Positions 11,301 to 21,903 of a DNA stretch of 64,000 nucleotides are shown piece after piece. Origin of the DNA: Deuterostichococcus epilithicus (lineage: Eukaryota > Chlorophyta > Trebouxiophyceae > Prasiolales > Stichococcaceae); contig JAVTLE010000005.1 in the NCBI GenBank assembly GCA_033439295.1, positions 3,336,501-3,400,500 of the forward strand, in the 5' to 3' direction. A program made the translations under genes and the position numbers. Under the pieces are notes generated by a model that was not told the origin of the DNA, made no database searches, and saw only the letters and a program-made list of their open reading frames with translations. Position 1 is the first letter of the stretch, and each line of letters begins with the position of its first letter.

Positions 11301-13059
11301 GACTGCGGCACGGAGGTACTGTACTAACCTTGGAGATGCAAGTTGAGACCCGAGTGAACCAATTGCAGGGACGGACCCAGACGCTCAACGCCTGCTCCTC
11401 TGTGAGTCATGTCGCCATGCGCACAGCGCGGCGCCTCTGGGAGTGCAGCAGCAAGCCGCCCTGCAACATAGAAGCCTCCCACAGGATGCTGCCCTGATCA
11501 GGAGCCGACAACCGCCGTGACTCTCCAGCCTCCGACCCAGGGGTATTTTAATCAGCCCTGAAATCGCCGGCGCCCACCTCATAGCGGTCCATGGTGACGC
11601 GCATGCGGCCGCCGCCCGAGGCAATCTGCGCATTGCAGCCCTTGTGCTTGTCCATGATCTCCTTCATGTCCTTCTGCAGCCGCTCCACAAAATCTTTGGA
11701 GGTGCCGTCCTCCACATCCCGCCTGCGCAGCCGCACAGGTCCAGAAACAGTCGCGCCAGCTGCAGCTCGACACATGATGTGGATGGTAGCTTCAGGGTGA
11801 CCAACGGCTGAAACTACAGCATGGAAGTCATTGCGCTCGCACTTCTGTTTGAGCCTTGAGTGGTTCCTGGTGATGGCCGCAGAGGGGCAACGGCTGGCTG
11901 CAGCATTGCAAATGTTGCAGTGATGCCCAAGCAGATGCGTGGGACCTAGCAGGCTGGACATTCACCCGTCTGTGAGCGCGTGCACCCGCAGCTTCTTGGC
12001 GCCCTCCTTTGCCGCACCTGCGCATGTGCTCACACTGCATGATTCTGCCGATGCAAAGCTGCATTAACCGCAGGGGTCGGCGTCTGCTTGCAGCGTCCCT
12101 CTTCCCCAGCTGGGACATTTCCAGCACCCCACTCGCGACGCCATGAGATCGCCATGAGTCCACCTTTCAAAACTGCCAGTGCAGAGCTGTAATCGAGGCT
12201 GGGTGCGCTCGCTGCAAACCCTGCTGCACTGTGTCATGTCGATGACCCACGAACCTTGGAGGCACAGCAGCAGCTGGTCGTAGCGGCTGTGGACGCCGCC
12301 GTCGGACAGCAGCCCAATGAAGTGCAGAGCGTGCTCCTCGAACGCCGGTTGCAGCCGCTTCCAGCCGTCGTGCCTAAAGATGTCGCCTGACTGCACCGCC
12401 TTGTCCACAAGCCGCGCGCCCTGATCGATGATCTGCCCCGCGCCGAGCGCGTTGTGCCCCACCTGCACGCATGCGGCAGGTTCAGCTCAGAAAAGCCACA
12501 ACCACATGCATTGTGCTCCTATTCTCAGGACCCGGCTGCGTTGCAGTATGACTGCGCGACACGAAGAGCCGTCCTGTGCAGCCTGCCCAAGAGAGGAGCC
12601 CACCTCCGAGTTGCCCATGTCCTCGTCGGTCGGCAGCCCCACGTAGGTGCCGTGCGCGTGCACGGTGCGCCAGTGCTTCGGCGCAGCCTTCTTCAGATCG
12701 TCCATCGTCGGCGTCTCTGCGGCAAGTAGCATACGCGTGCTGTTGCTGCGTTATCCCAATTTGCGCAAGCCTCAGAGCTGGAGGTAGGTGTGCGCTGCTC
12801 CTAATGCGCCACGCCGTCATGGGTCGTCCTGGAAGGGTCTGCCCTGCGGCCACATGCATGTGCACGGCATGCCCACACCTGCCAAGGAGATGGCATTGTC
12901 GTCCGCGTCCGGCGCCTCGCCCCACCCGTCCAGGACAACGACCAGCAATGGGGACGACTTGGTGGCCGGCTTGATGCTCCTGTGCGGCTGTAGCTTCCAT
13001 TCGTCGTCGCCACCATTGGTCTTGGCTCTCTTGTGTGCCGGAGAGTCTGTGCCGGCCAT
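8345..13059 (-). CDS. 2,3-bisphosphoglycerate-independent phosphoglycerate mutase
   Basis: Interconverts 3- and 2-phosphoglycerate in glycolysis, probably in the cytosol because no transit peptide is visible. About 14 exons lie at: 12860-13059, 12599-12717, 12252-12462, 11970-12016, 11556-11722, 11190-11310, 10785-10970, 10505-10580, 10135-10278, 9862-9932, 9588-9690, 9250-9365, 8703-8862 and 8345-8510. Family motifs in order: VVVLDGWGE (metal-binding Asp), [14 protein letters not shown] (phosphorylated Ser), [38 protein letters not shown] and ITADHGNAE, then [11 protein letters not shown] and NLLGF near the end. I chose the ATG at 13057-13059 ([14 protein letters not shown]) because the frame upstream has no other ATG. 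HKRAKT looks like a basic nuclear signal but may be chance. One intron carries a duplicated exon start (8913-8967). Confidence 0.93.
8913..8967 (-). repeat. In-frame duplicate of a phosphoglycerate mutase splice acceptor
   Basis: The block at 8913-8967 matches the true exon start at 8818-8871 at an exact 96-bp offset, with most positions identical. Both copies read gacaccRcag then GAGCTGCT. In the exon frame the copies read [11 protein letters not shown] and [11 protein letters not shown], and no stop separates them, so use of the upstream acceptor would add 32 codons in frame. Confidence 0.8.
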
Positions 13060-13712
13060 TGGTGACACTGTGCTCAGACTCTTTTGCTGAGACGCCAGCA
13101 AGTGTGCGTGAACACAGACTGGGCAAAGGCTGCCGTGAGATCAGCCCTAAGTAAGAAATTGCAGACCGGCGAGGCCACTATTTGTCAAACAGGCACTTCT
13201 TCGGCGAGGCCACTGATCGCCAATCAGCGTTCGCGCCAAGGACTTGCAGCTTGTATCTTGTTGGTGATCCACTGCCTGAATGGGCCCATGTGATCCACGA
13301 GATAAAAAAAATGAGATCCATGATGAATTCCGGCTTCCAGGCAGCGCGCGCGCACTCCAGGGGCTTTGGCATAGCAATCTTGAAACGGATACTTACACAC
13401 CCTCTGCTTCCTTCCCGGGAACCGCCACATGGCATGATGGCGAGCAGGCAGGGCGTACTTGGTACTGCAGGCAAATTTGGGCAGCGCACTTGTGCTGGGC
13501 TGCAGAAGACCACAGTAGTAGCTGATTACTGAAGGGGTCGACTTTTTTGACGCGACGTTGATGATCGACGGTGAAAGTCTGCCTCAAAGCGCGTAGTCGA
13601 GACGGTGTCGCTGAAGCGCGCCTGCCGGCCTGCCGGAAGGAGCGACCGGCTGCATGTAGTGTCCAACGCCTGAGGGGAGCATCAGACTGTGCTATTTTGG
13701 TGGTGCTGGGCT
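13060..13712. other. Divergent promoter region, phosphoglycerate mutase / SnRK2
   Basis: The two start codons face away from each other across about 650 bases, so the stretch should hold both promoters. Short frames occur on both strands, but none has splice sites, homology or typical codon use. No TATA box is obvious. Confidence 0.4.
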
Positions 13713-16700
13713 ATGGGGGCGTGCGGCTCTAAGACAGCCGCGCCAGCCAGCACCAAAGGCAGCACGCCGAAGGAGGTGCCAAAGGAAACCTCAGTGAAGG
13801 GCAACACATCCAACAGAAACGCTACCGTTCAAGAAAGTCGCAACAAGTATGTCGAGGTCAGTTCAGTCGGCCTTTGCTCCATCTCATGTGTTTCGTCCGT
13901 GCACATCCCATCTCCCTGGCACACCAGAGCAGCTAGTACAGGCCAGATGGCGTACGTACGCATGCGATCTCGGCTGGGATCAGACTGATTCCAACTGACC
14001 GGATCAGGCCTGCCGAGCGCTGCACGGGGTGCAGTGTCGTGTTTCGATTGCGTGTGTACCTTGCATTGACCCACAGGTACGGGACGTTGGCAGCGGCGCT
14101 TTCGGCGTCTGCAAGCTCATGAAGAACACGGAGTCGGGGGAGCTGGTGGCTGTCAAGCTGATGGAGCGTGGCGATAAGGTGTGCCATCGCTTGCACATGA
14201 CGGCAGAGCTGTCTTCGTGCCGCCGCATGTGCGCTGCGTTCGAAACCGCCTGACTCCTGCTCAACGGCGCTGCGGAGACGGATCTGTGCGGTGCCGCAGA
14301 TCGACATCAATGTCGAGCGGGAGGTGCTAAATCACAAGCAGCTGGTGCACCCCAACGTGGTCCAGTTTAAAGAGGTAGGCGGCTGGGCGGCATCAGGAAA
14401 CCATTGCACCTCGTGCTGTCGTCCTGTCAGCATCCGAGACCGTGCTGTCTGCGCACGTCATAACGGCTTACCCTGTCCCCCCCGCCACCGCAGGTGTTTG
14501 TGACGGACACGCATCTCGGGGTGGCTCTGGAGTTTGCCGCAGGCGGGGAGTTGTTTGACACTGTGGCGCGCGCCGGCAAGCTGCCGGAGATCGAGGCACG
14601 CTACTTCTTCCAGCAGCTCATCCTGGGCCTCGAGTACTGCCACAAGCGGGTGCGCGGCAGCGGTGCTGGTAGTGCGCCTTGGCAGCGGGCGAAGAAGGCC
14701 TGCACCGTGCTGACAATGCTGCAGCAGGCATCCGCAGGCGCGTAGGTGCGGTGCTGGCGCCGCGCCGACGTGCGCCTGGCGTGCAGGCATGTGCTGATCA
14801 TGTGCCTGCACTGTCGAAGCACAGAGAGTGGTGCTGGGAGACCTGAACTGCATGGATGTGCATTGAGCCTGGGTCGAAGTGCCCCGCCATACATCAACCT
14901 GATGCTGGCACTGTTGTTGCGCAGGGGGTCGTTCACCGAGACCTGAAACTGGAGAACCTGCTGCTGGACGGCAGCCCCACACAGCGGCTGAAGATTGCCG
15001 ACTTTGGGTACTCAAAGGTATGCTGTAGTGACAGTAGTACCTGCTGTGATCTCCTATGCCGCCTCTGCCCTGCGCTGTACAGTATCTGAGATCCGCTGAA
15101 GCTGAGGCTGAGAGAGGGAGGCTTTGAAGCACTCCACAGGGGAGGACTGGCGACTGCAACCATGCATGTTGGCACGCCGCCTGCAGCATGGGACGACAGC
15201 CAACACTGGGGAAGGGGGAACACAGCAGATCAGCAGTGTATAACATGAATCTGCAGCAGCTGCTGACAGATGGCAACCGCATAGGGTGGATGCACCGGCC
15301 TTGTGACGGGGGTGCTAGCGCGCTCCCGAACGCTGTGCGGAACATGCAGACAGCCGTGCAATACCGACCAATCTTCAGGGTCAACCCTAAAACTTGGTTC
15401 CTCCCTGCCCCGCAGAACATGTACGCATCGCAGCCCAAGTCCACAGTGGGCACCGTGGCGTACATTGCGCCGGAGGTGCTGACCAGCAAGCGCGACGCCG
15501 CCAAATACAAGGGCCCCGCAGCGGACCTGTGGTCCTCCGGCGTCATTTTGTTTGTCATGCTGTCGGGCGCGTATCCGTTCGAGGACGCCAAGGATCCACG
15601 CAACATGAAGAAGACGGTCGAGGTGAGGTCTGGGGCCTGTCTGGCCTGCCTAGCTTCATACACCTGGACAAGTGTCGTTGGGTTGCGATGCACCGTGTCG
15701 CGGCGGCGCCACCCCATGAGTCATCATCCATGTGTAGACGCGCGGCGTCAGAGACCATGGGAACCATCATGGAGAGTATCCAAGGAAGGCCTGGGTTGCA
15801 ACGGTGCCGGGTTGCAGAATGGCACACCCTTGGATCTGGTTTGGGGCGCCGCCGCCGTCACGCTGCCGCCAGCAGGCAGTGCAGCGGCACGCGAGTGTGC
15901 TGGCCAGCTGCACACACCCAGATCCGCAGCGGTACATGCACCGGGCGCCGACTGTGTCTGTCTGTTTCTGTGGCGCAGGCGATCCTGGACGTGCGGTACA
16001 CCTTCCCCAGGGGACTGTCGCGGGACTGCCGGGACCTGCTTCGGGGCCTCTTCCACAAGGACGCCAACGAGCGGTTGTCCATCGCGGAGATCAAGAAACA
16101 CCCCTGGTTCATCGCCAACCTGCCGGAGGAGATGTCGGTGGGTGGCTGCACCTGGATCTGTCAGGCAGCAGAGTGGTGTGGAGGGCGGCGCCGCCGCACA
16201 CAGCCAAGCAAAGCAGCACCTGACGCGGGATGTTGCTGCGGTCTGTTGGACGCGCCAGCCATGTGGCTGCACAGAATGCCGGCAGCTCTAATCATTGTGA
16301 ACGGTGGGAGGGGCATTGCGGCAGTGGGAGCAGATGCTCATCTTGAACCACCGGCATCATGCGGAACGGCCACGGCATGTTGGCCTCGGGTCCTACTGCG
16401 AGCCTGCATGCAGCTGACGTAACCCTTTGTTCTGCCTTCTCCTCTCAGGATGACGGTATCGCGAGGGCAGAGGCTGCCATGCGCATGAGCCCGCAGACAG
16501 ACGCCGAGATTCAGACGGTGCTCAAAAAGGCACAGACGCGGCTGCCCAGCCAGAAGGAAATCGATTTCTTCGCCAAGCATGGGTGCGTGTCAGCGCACTG
16601 CTGATGCAGTTTCAGCTGGAAGCGTGTCGCCAGGGACTGTGGCACATGGCTGCATACGAGAGGAGCATGCAGTTCCAGCGGGTAGATGTTGGGGCCGCGG

Positions 16701-17093
16701 CCGTATGCAATGACTAAGCACGTGTCAGGAAAGCTGCTGATGCTCGTGTGCCCCTGCTGCCCCAGGTATGCCATGGGGCAGGAAGCAGCGCCGCCGCCAC
16801 CCGTGGCAAAGTCTAACCCGAAGCTCAAGTCGTTTGACAGGTGAGCGGTGCTCTTTCGACACAAGCCTGCCCGCAGCTCTGGAGATTTGTGCACATGAAC
16901 TGGCAGCGCACATCCTCAGCAAACAGTCGTGGCAGCTTCTGCAGACCAGCATCTGACATGAGCTTGTGCGCCCTGGCGCTGCAGCGACTTCATCGAAGCA
17001 GAGATGGACAACTACATGAACAAAGTCCCGGACAGACAGCTGTCAGTGGATGCGGAGGAGCGGACGGGCTCGTTGCCCAAGGAACGGTATTGA
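13713..17093 (+). CDS. SnRK2-family Ser/Thr kinase with N-myristoylation signal
   Basis: About ten exons: 13713-13856, 14077-14179, 14299-14373, 14494-14649, 14925-15016, 15416-15621, 15979-16134, 16448-16583, 16766-16840 and 16981-17093. The kinase parts run in order: [10 protein letters not shown] glycine loop, VAVKLM lysine, [13 protein letters not shown] catalytic loop, ADFGYSK, then [18 protein letters not shown] in the activation loop and [26 protein letters not shown] and QPKSTVGT are SnRK2 hallmarks. After the kinase, [18 protein letters not shown] matches the SnRK2 regulatory helix; the Asp-rich ABA box of land-plant subclass III is not visible. Known role: osmotic and drought-stress signalling. 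The start MGACGSK gives Gly2 and Ser6, a classical myristoylation signal, with Cys4 available for palmitoylation. A roughly 50-residue Ser/Thr/Lys-rich leader precedes the kinase domain. Confidence 0.92.
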
Positions 17094-17803
17094 AGTAAAC
17101 AGGAAGTCACTCAGGTGTCATTGCCGCAGAAGGGGCGCACTAAAATCTTGCAGCAGAAATGCAAGGCTACAGCGAAATTAGCGATACGACAGCATGCACA
17201 TATGTTGAATGCGGCTGTCATCATGTTGACAAGCAGATGATGAGTGTATCTGCTTGAGTTTGCTCTGCTTGATCTACCGCAGATAAGGGCCTTATTCAGG
17301 TGTGAATACTAATTTAACCTCCTTCAGTATATGCAGTATGATCGCCAATTTCATAGAAATTGGCAAGTGTTTGGATGTTATATTATGTTTTGACAGACGG
17401 TAACACGTACAAACACAAAAACACATCAAATCGTTATCATCTTCAAATTTTCTGCTCCACGATTTGGCTGTTCCTCTGCCAACCCTTAACGTATTCATTC
17501 TCCTCCAGTCATCTGCCACACAGGACGGTGCTTCAATGTTCTACGCTCTCGCCGCTTTGTTTGCGAATCAGCAAACATTCGGTTTTAGTAGCGCTGATGC
17601 GTCAATGTGACGCTGCCTCTGACTCCGGCCTTGTATCAGACCCTGAGAATGTATCGTCCAATCAGAAGATGTGTGGGAAGGTCGGCTGCTTCATGATGTA
17701 CTCCTGTGTTCACAAACATCGACCCGTCAGGATCGGCCACTGAACAGGTGCTAAAGGGGTGTCGAGACCTCGTCCGCCACAAGCATTCGTCCAGAGATTC
17801 AGT
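17094..17803. other. AT-richer spacer between SnRK2 and ELIP 1
   Basis: The two genes converge here. The stretch 17150-17520 is clearly richer in A+T than the surrounding genes and should hold both 3' ends. A 75-codon minus-strand frame at 17292-17519 has no homology I recognise and no splice signals; I treat it as chance. Confidence 0.4.
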
Positions 17804-19489
17804 TCAAAAACTCGAAGCACAACCTACTGCGGTTACCTGAATGAGCAGGCAAGGGAAGCCGATGATTGCAAGCCGTCCTGCAGGAGAACAGACGGCCACA
17901 TTGGTCACAGAGAGGAGCTCAAGGTCCAGCACTGATGAGCTGGACAGATGCACCTGTAATACCACCGGAAGCAGCAGCCAAACATCCTGGTGAAATGACA
18001 AGAAGTAGTGTGATGCTATCACCGTTGATCAGCTCTGCATTGGATGTGAAGGCGGACAGGCCACCCATCTCCTTGCCGCCCCTGCGCGGGACACCCCGCA
18101 GGATGGGCACCTGCAAAGCGCAAACAAATATGCTCTGACTGCCGTTTGGCAAACCACCCCCGAGATACCTCGAGTGCCTCGAGAGAAACAGACCCAAGAG
18201 GCTTGCCTGATCAAACAGTCACATCAGTTCCCAACAATTCAGCACATGGTTTGGTTTGTTCGCAACATAAAATGCAACAACACGCACCAGGGTGGCGATG
18301 GTGAAGATCACAAAGGTCGCAATGATCGCGTTGGGCGCCTGTGCTGTCTGCTCGAAGACGGTCTTGCCAGTGAACAGCTCCGCGCCAAGTGCAGCAATGA
18401 AGCCCAGCATCGCCAGCCTGTAAAATTTGCAAGGCAACTTGTCAGGCAAGGACAGGAGGCGGATGCAGCAGTGTCTTCTACAGGCAGAAGATAAGTGTGA
18501 GGATCAGTCAACATTCCATCAGAAAACAGACCTGGAGTTGATGATCTCGGGTGCGGCGCCCTTGAATCGCATTGCATCAGAGAGTGCCACCTCTGCAGTC
18601 AAATGACACACTATGAGCATCGACCACATAGTTTTCACCCAAACACATGCCTGCAGGCAAAGAATCCATCATGATCGCATGCAGGCGGGCAGTCCTTGCG
18701 TAGGTCAATCCTTGGCAAGCACACACCTGTGCCGAGGAGCGCCTTCTCCTTGGCACCGTCCTCCTGAATGAACTCCTTGTCATTTGCGCCAAGGCGTTGG
18801 TCCATGGGCGGGCCACCGTCCGAGGGGTTGGCCTGGTCCCGCACAGGCGCCTCGATTTTCTGCAAAAGCGTAGAGGCAGACCTAAGTGTGTGTTGCACCG
18901 GACAAAGTCCCAGCCGCCACCACATCCAGGGGGAGCATCACAACTACAAGCCAGCATGAAGCCGTGAGCTGACCTGGAAGCTGTCCGTCTGGTTGTTGTC
19001 TGGAATCTTCACGCCCTGCAGCGTGTCCGAGCTGTCGCCCTTCTCACCGCCAAAGCCCTCCTTGCCCTCCTTGGCGCGCACGACCAGGGTGTGGCGCGCG
19101 ACCCTACGGCACCAACAGGCAGGATGTCAGAGGAAGTGTGAGATCGTTCCTCGCGGCGAATCTAGCAGCAGGAATAGGATGTGAGAGCGTTCAGATTGGC
19201 TGCCATGCATGCCGAGACCAAATGCCTGACAGATCGTGCAAAGCATATACGAACGTGTGCCTGCGGTCCATCGGGTTGCATCGTTTTGGGTTGCATCGCG
19301 AGGTTCGATTTGAAAGAAGGATGTCAGCTGACGCTTGCCATGTAAAATGCGCTGTAGAGCAGGACCGAGCACGCACCTGCTCGGCAGGCGGGGGCAGCCG
19401 AACACGGGGACGGCCGACCGCACAGCGGTCGAGGGCGCGATCGTCGTCTGCGAGCACCGCTGCATCATTGTCTGCATTGCAGAGGCCAT
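17804..19489 (-). CDS. Early light-inducible protein (ELIP), copy 1
   Basis: Seven exons: 19376-19489, 18975-19104, 18728-18859, 18536-18592, 18282-18420, 18018-18113 and 17804-17872. The N-terminus MASAMQTMMQRCSQTTIAPS is Ser/Thr-rich and basic, as expected of a plastid transit peptide. A Pro/Gly/Asp-rich lumenal or stromal stretch (PSDGGPPMDQRLG) follows. The first LHC-type helix is EIINSRLAMLGFIAALGAEL, then a middle helix ending FVIFTIATLV, a PILRGVPRRGG loop, and a last helix AELINGRLAIIGFPCLLIQV. The two ExxNxR/ExxxGR pairs are the chlorophyll-binding, helix-pairing motif of the LHC superfamily. ELIPs accumulate in thylakoids under high light, cold or drying and protect against photo-oxidation. 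The junction AELIN|GRLAI restores the frame, which supports the terminal exon. Confidence 0.9.
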
Positions 19490-20000
19490 GTCTAGTATTT
19501 GGTGAGCGTGGATGAAAGGGAACCGCCCGTTCTGTGAGCTACTGTGTGGGTGAGTTTGCAGTCGTCGAGCGACAATCGGTTGCAGAAGAATGTAAATGTG
19601 CAGGAGACTTTAAGAACAGTTGCTGTAAATAAACTTGTGGGTGCGCGGCATTCCAGCCCTCGAAGATGGAGCGCAGGCGGAGTCTGATGAGAAGGCTGCG
19701 ATGACTCACCGAGGCTATCGTGGCCGGCCCTCCGCATGGCATCGGCCAGGGTTTACGGCTCACTACGGTCCGGGGCCACGCTGAAAGCAGACATTCTCGG
19801 CAACTTCTCAAAGCAAGTTCCAGGCGCAACTGCTGGCTGGTACTGACGAACAGAGCAAAGACTGCTCATATACAGTTTTGGCATCCACAAACGAAATCGA
19901 CAACGCAGTATCGACACAGTTTCTGCTTCCGGGAGTATTGACTGCCATCGTCACTCAATAGTCACTGCTGGCCATAGCTCCCCCGCTCTGACGCATCGCC
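19490..20000. other. Divergent promoter region, ELIP 1 / small membrane protein
   Basis: About 510 bases separate the two divergent ATGs. I expect light- and stress-responsive control for the ELIP side, but I can point to no specific element with confidence. Confidence 0.35.
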
Positions 20001-21431
20001 ATGGCGTCTCAGACGGCAAGGACGGCGCAGACGTGGTACCAGACAAAGGTGCGCACGCAGAGCCATCGCAGGCAACCGACATACGTGTACCTCTGCAGTA
20101 CGCTCATCACGGTCGTTGCAAGTGTAGCGTGCGTGTGCGCTGAATGTCAGTCCTTTTCAAGTGCAGAGATTACCACTCTATGTGGTCGTGGGTGGCACGT
20201 TTGGCTCAGCAGTGACCTACCTGCTTTACAACCGCGCACAGCACCCGCAGGTTTGGCGTCCTGCGCACCCTGCTTGCTGATGGCCTGGTTCGGATACTCC
20301 CTGTCAAGCCGTGCCTGCGCCTGCAACTGTGTCGTCGGGCAGCCACAGCACGCCCGCATGTCAGCTGTTGCACCGCCATCTGGCTGCCGCATCCCCAGGG
20401 TTACTGTATTGTCGACACCCTGCACACAGGTGGAGTCGGACAGAGGCGTCCGGCAGAATGAGATGCAAGAAGTGGAGCCAGGTGCGATGGCCGCCTCTCT
20501 CATGTCGCATTGCCGGCAACAGTAGCCAGTAAGCGTCTGGCTTGCTCTGCTGTGGTATGGCGTGGTGTTCTGCCGGACCACAGGCAGAGCGCTGCGGGGT
20601 GCGTTCTGTTGATGCATGCATGACAAGGTGCTGCTCAGCACATCCCTTGGAAGCCCCACTCCTCTGTGTCTCAGCACACCTAGCAGCATACCTCTGCAGC
20701 ATACTGCTTCTGGCGTGTTCCAACCGACACGCGTCCGTCTGTGCGTCAGCAGGAGGTCACATGACGGCGCATGTGGACCGGGGCGCGGGCCATGGCGCGA
20801 CCTCGCAGACCAGCGGCGTGCGCTCGGGGCTGCGCTCCACCGGCCTCATGGATGGCCAGACCACGCACGGCATCATGCCCAACGAGGTGCGGGGGCTTCT
20901 GGCTGTCAAGCGCCCTCGATGGCCTCCTGTCAATGGCCTCACGTCTGTGGCCCCACGTCAGTGGCCTCCTACCAACGGCATTCTGGTATGGCTCCGTCGC
21001 AATGATTATGGCGTCACCCGCTGAACTTTATGCAGCTCAGTGATGCAGCTCAGTGGAAGCCCGCCAGCCAAGCCTGGGTGTCGTGCTGCTTTGATACAGA
21101 CATGAGCATCAGTCGAACCTGGCGGACCACCTGGTTCTGAACCTCTGGGAATTCTGCTGAGTTACATGGCATGCCTTCCTCGTCTGGCCTTGCTGACAGA
21201 TCGTTGATGTCGCTGTGCAGGCAATCGCGAACAAGATGCGCGAGCTCGTGGGTGCGTTCTTACTCCATGCGTCAAAGGCCTCCTTCTTGACGCTGCGTAT
21301 TCGATTTGCATCTTTCCCTGCAATTCCTGCATGGGGAAAGCATGGGGGATGCATGATGCTAATCAGGCGCCTGTGCAACTGCAGGCCCTGAGCACAAGGA
21401 GCACGAGGAGATTCTGTCGAAGCGGAAGTGA
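20001..21431 (+). CDS. Small single-span membrane protein, B12D/NDUFA4-like N-terminus
   Basis: Six exons join in frame to give 131 residues: 20001-20048, 20167-20250, 20430-20481, 20753-20886, 21221-21251 and 21385-21431; every junction is GT/AG. The order is a short N-tail (MASQTARTAQTWYQTK), one membrane span (LPLYVVVGGTFGSAVTYLLY), NRAQHPQ, a charged segment with VRQNEMQEVE, a Gly/Thr/Ser-rich stretch, and a charged helix ending HKEHEEILSKRK. A single span followed by xxNPxV/HPQV-like sequence recalls the B12D and NDUFA4 (MLRQ) small mitochondrial proteins, but the match is weak and the C-terminal extension is not part of that family. Localisation is unknown. The exon solution is strong; the family call is tentative. 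Confidence 0.65.
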
Positions 21432-21903
21432 CACCTTGCTGGCGCTGGCGGAGGATGGCCGCGATGCTGTGACGGTCAGCTGGGCACCGGATGTGTATAG
21501 TACGCCTCTGACGCTCCTCACATTGACCGGTCTGGTGCTGGGGCAAAGATATCTAGAAGATAACCGGCTCCACTTCAGACGATGTTTCCTGGTTTCTAAA
21601 TAACAACACAAGTCGCTGGACAGACGTACTCGGTTTGTGGCAGATTCTGCTGTACTTGTGTTTCAGGCGCACGTGCAACATACATTGTGTCACCTCTGCA
21701 TTCCCTGGCTGTCGGCTACCCACATTTCATTGGGCACGTTTTGGGCACTGCACTTGGAACAAGTCACAGCCATAAGTGTTGCGCTCTCGCAAGCAGTCAC
21801 GAGAAGTAGCTTGCGCTAAGCCTCAACCGGAAAATTTGTTGGCTGTTGCGACAGCACCAACCTAAAACAATAGATGAATCCTGCGACCAATCCCTTCGGT
21901 GCC
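21432..21903. other. Spacer between two convergent genes
   Basis: It contains the 3' regions of the small membrane protein and of the J-domain gene. No convincing exon is visible. Confidence 0.35.

Noticed and set aside
13030-13059. Nuclear localisation of phosphoglycerate mutase from HKRAKT
   Set aside because: A single short basic cluster in a flexible N-terminus is too common to call; noted in the gene entry only.
14458-15717. 419-codon open frame on the minus strand
   Set aside because: It lies opposite SnRK2 kinase exons and introns with clear motifs. Its start is not supported and the composition is that of a GC-rich shadow frame.
17292-17519. 75-codon minus frame in AT-rich spacer
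   Set aside because: Composition differs from all real exons here, and no start context or homology supports it.
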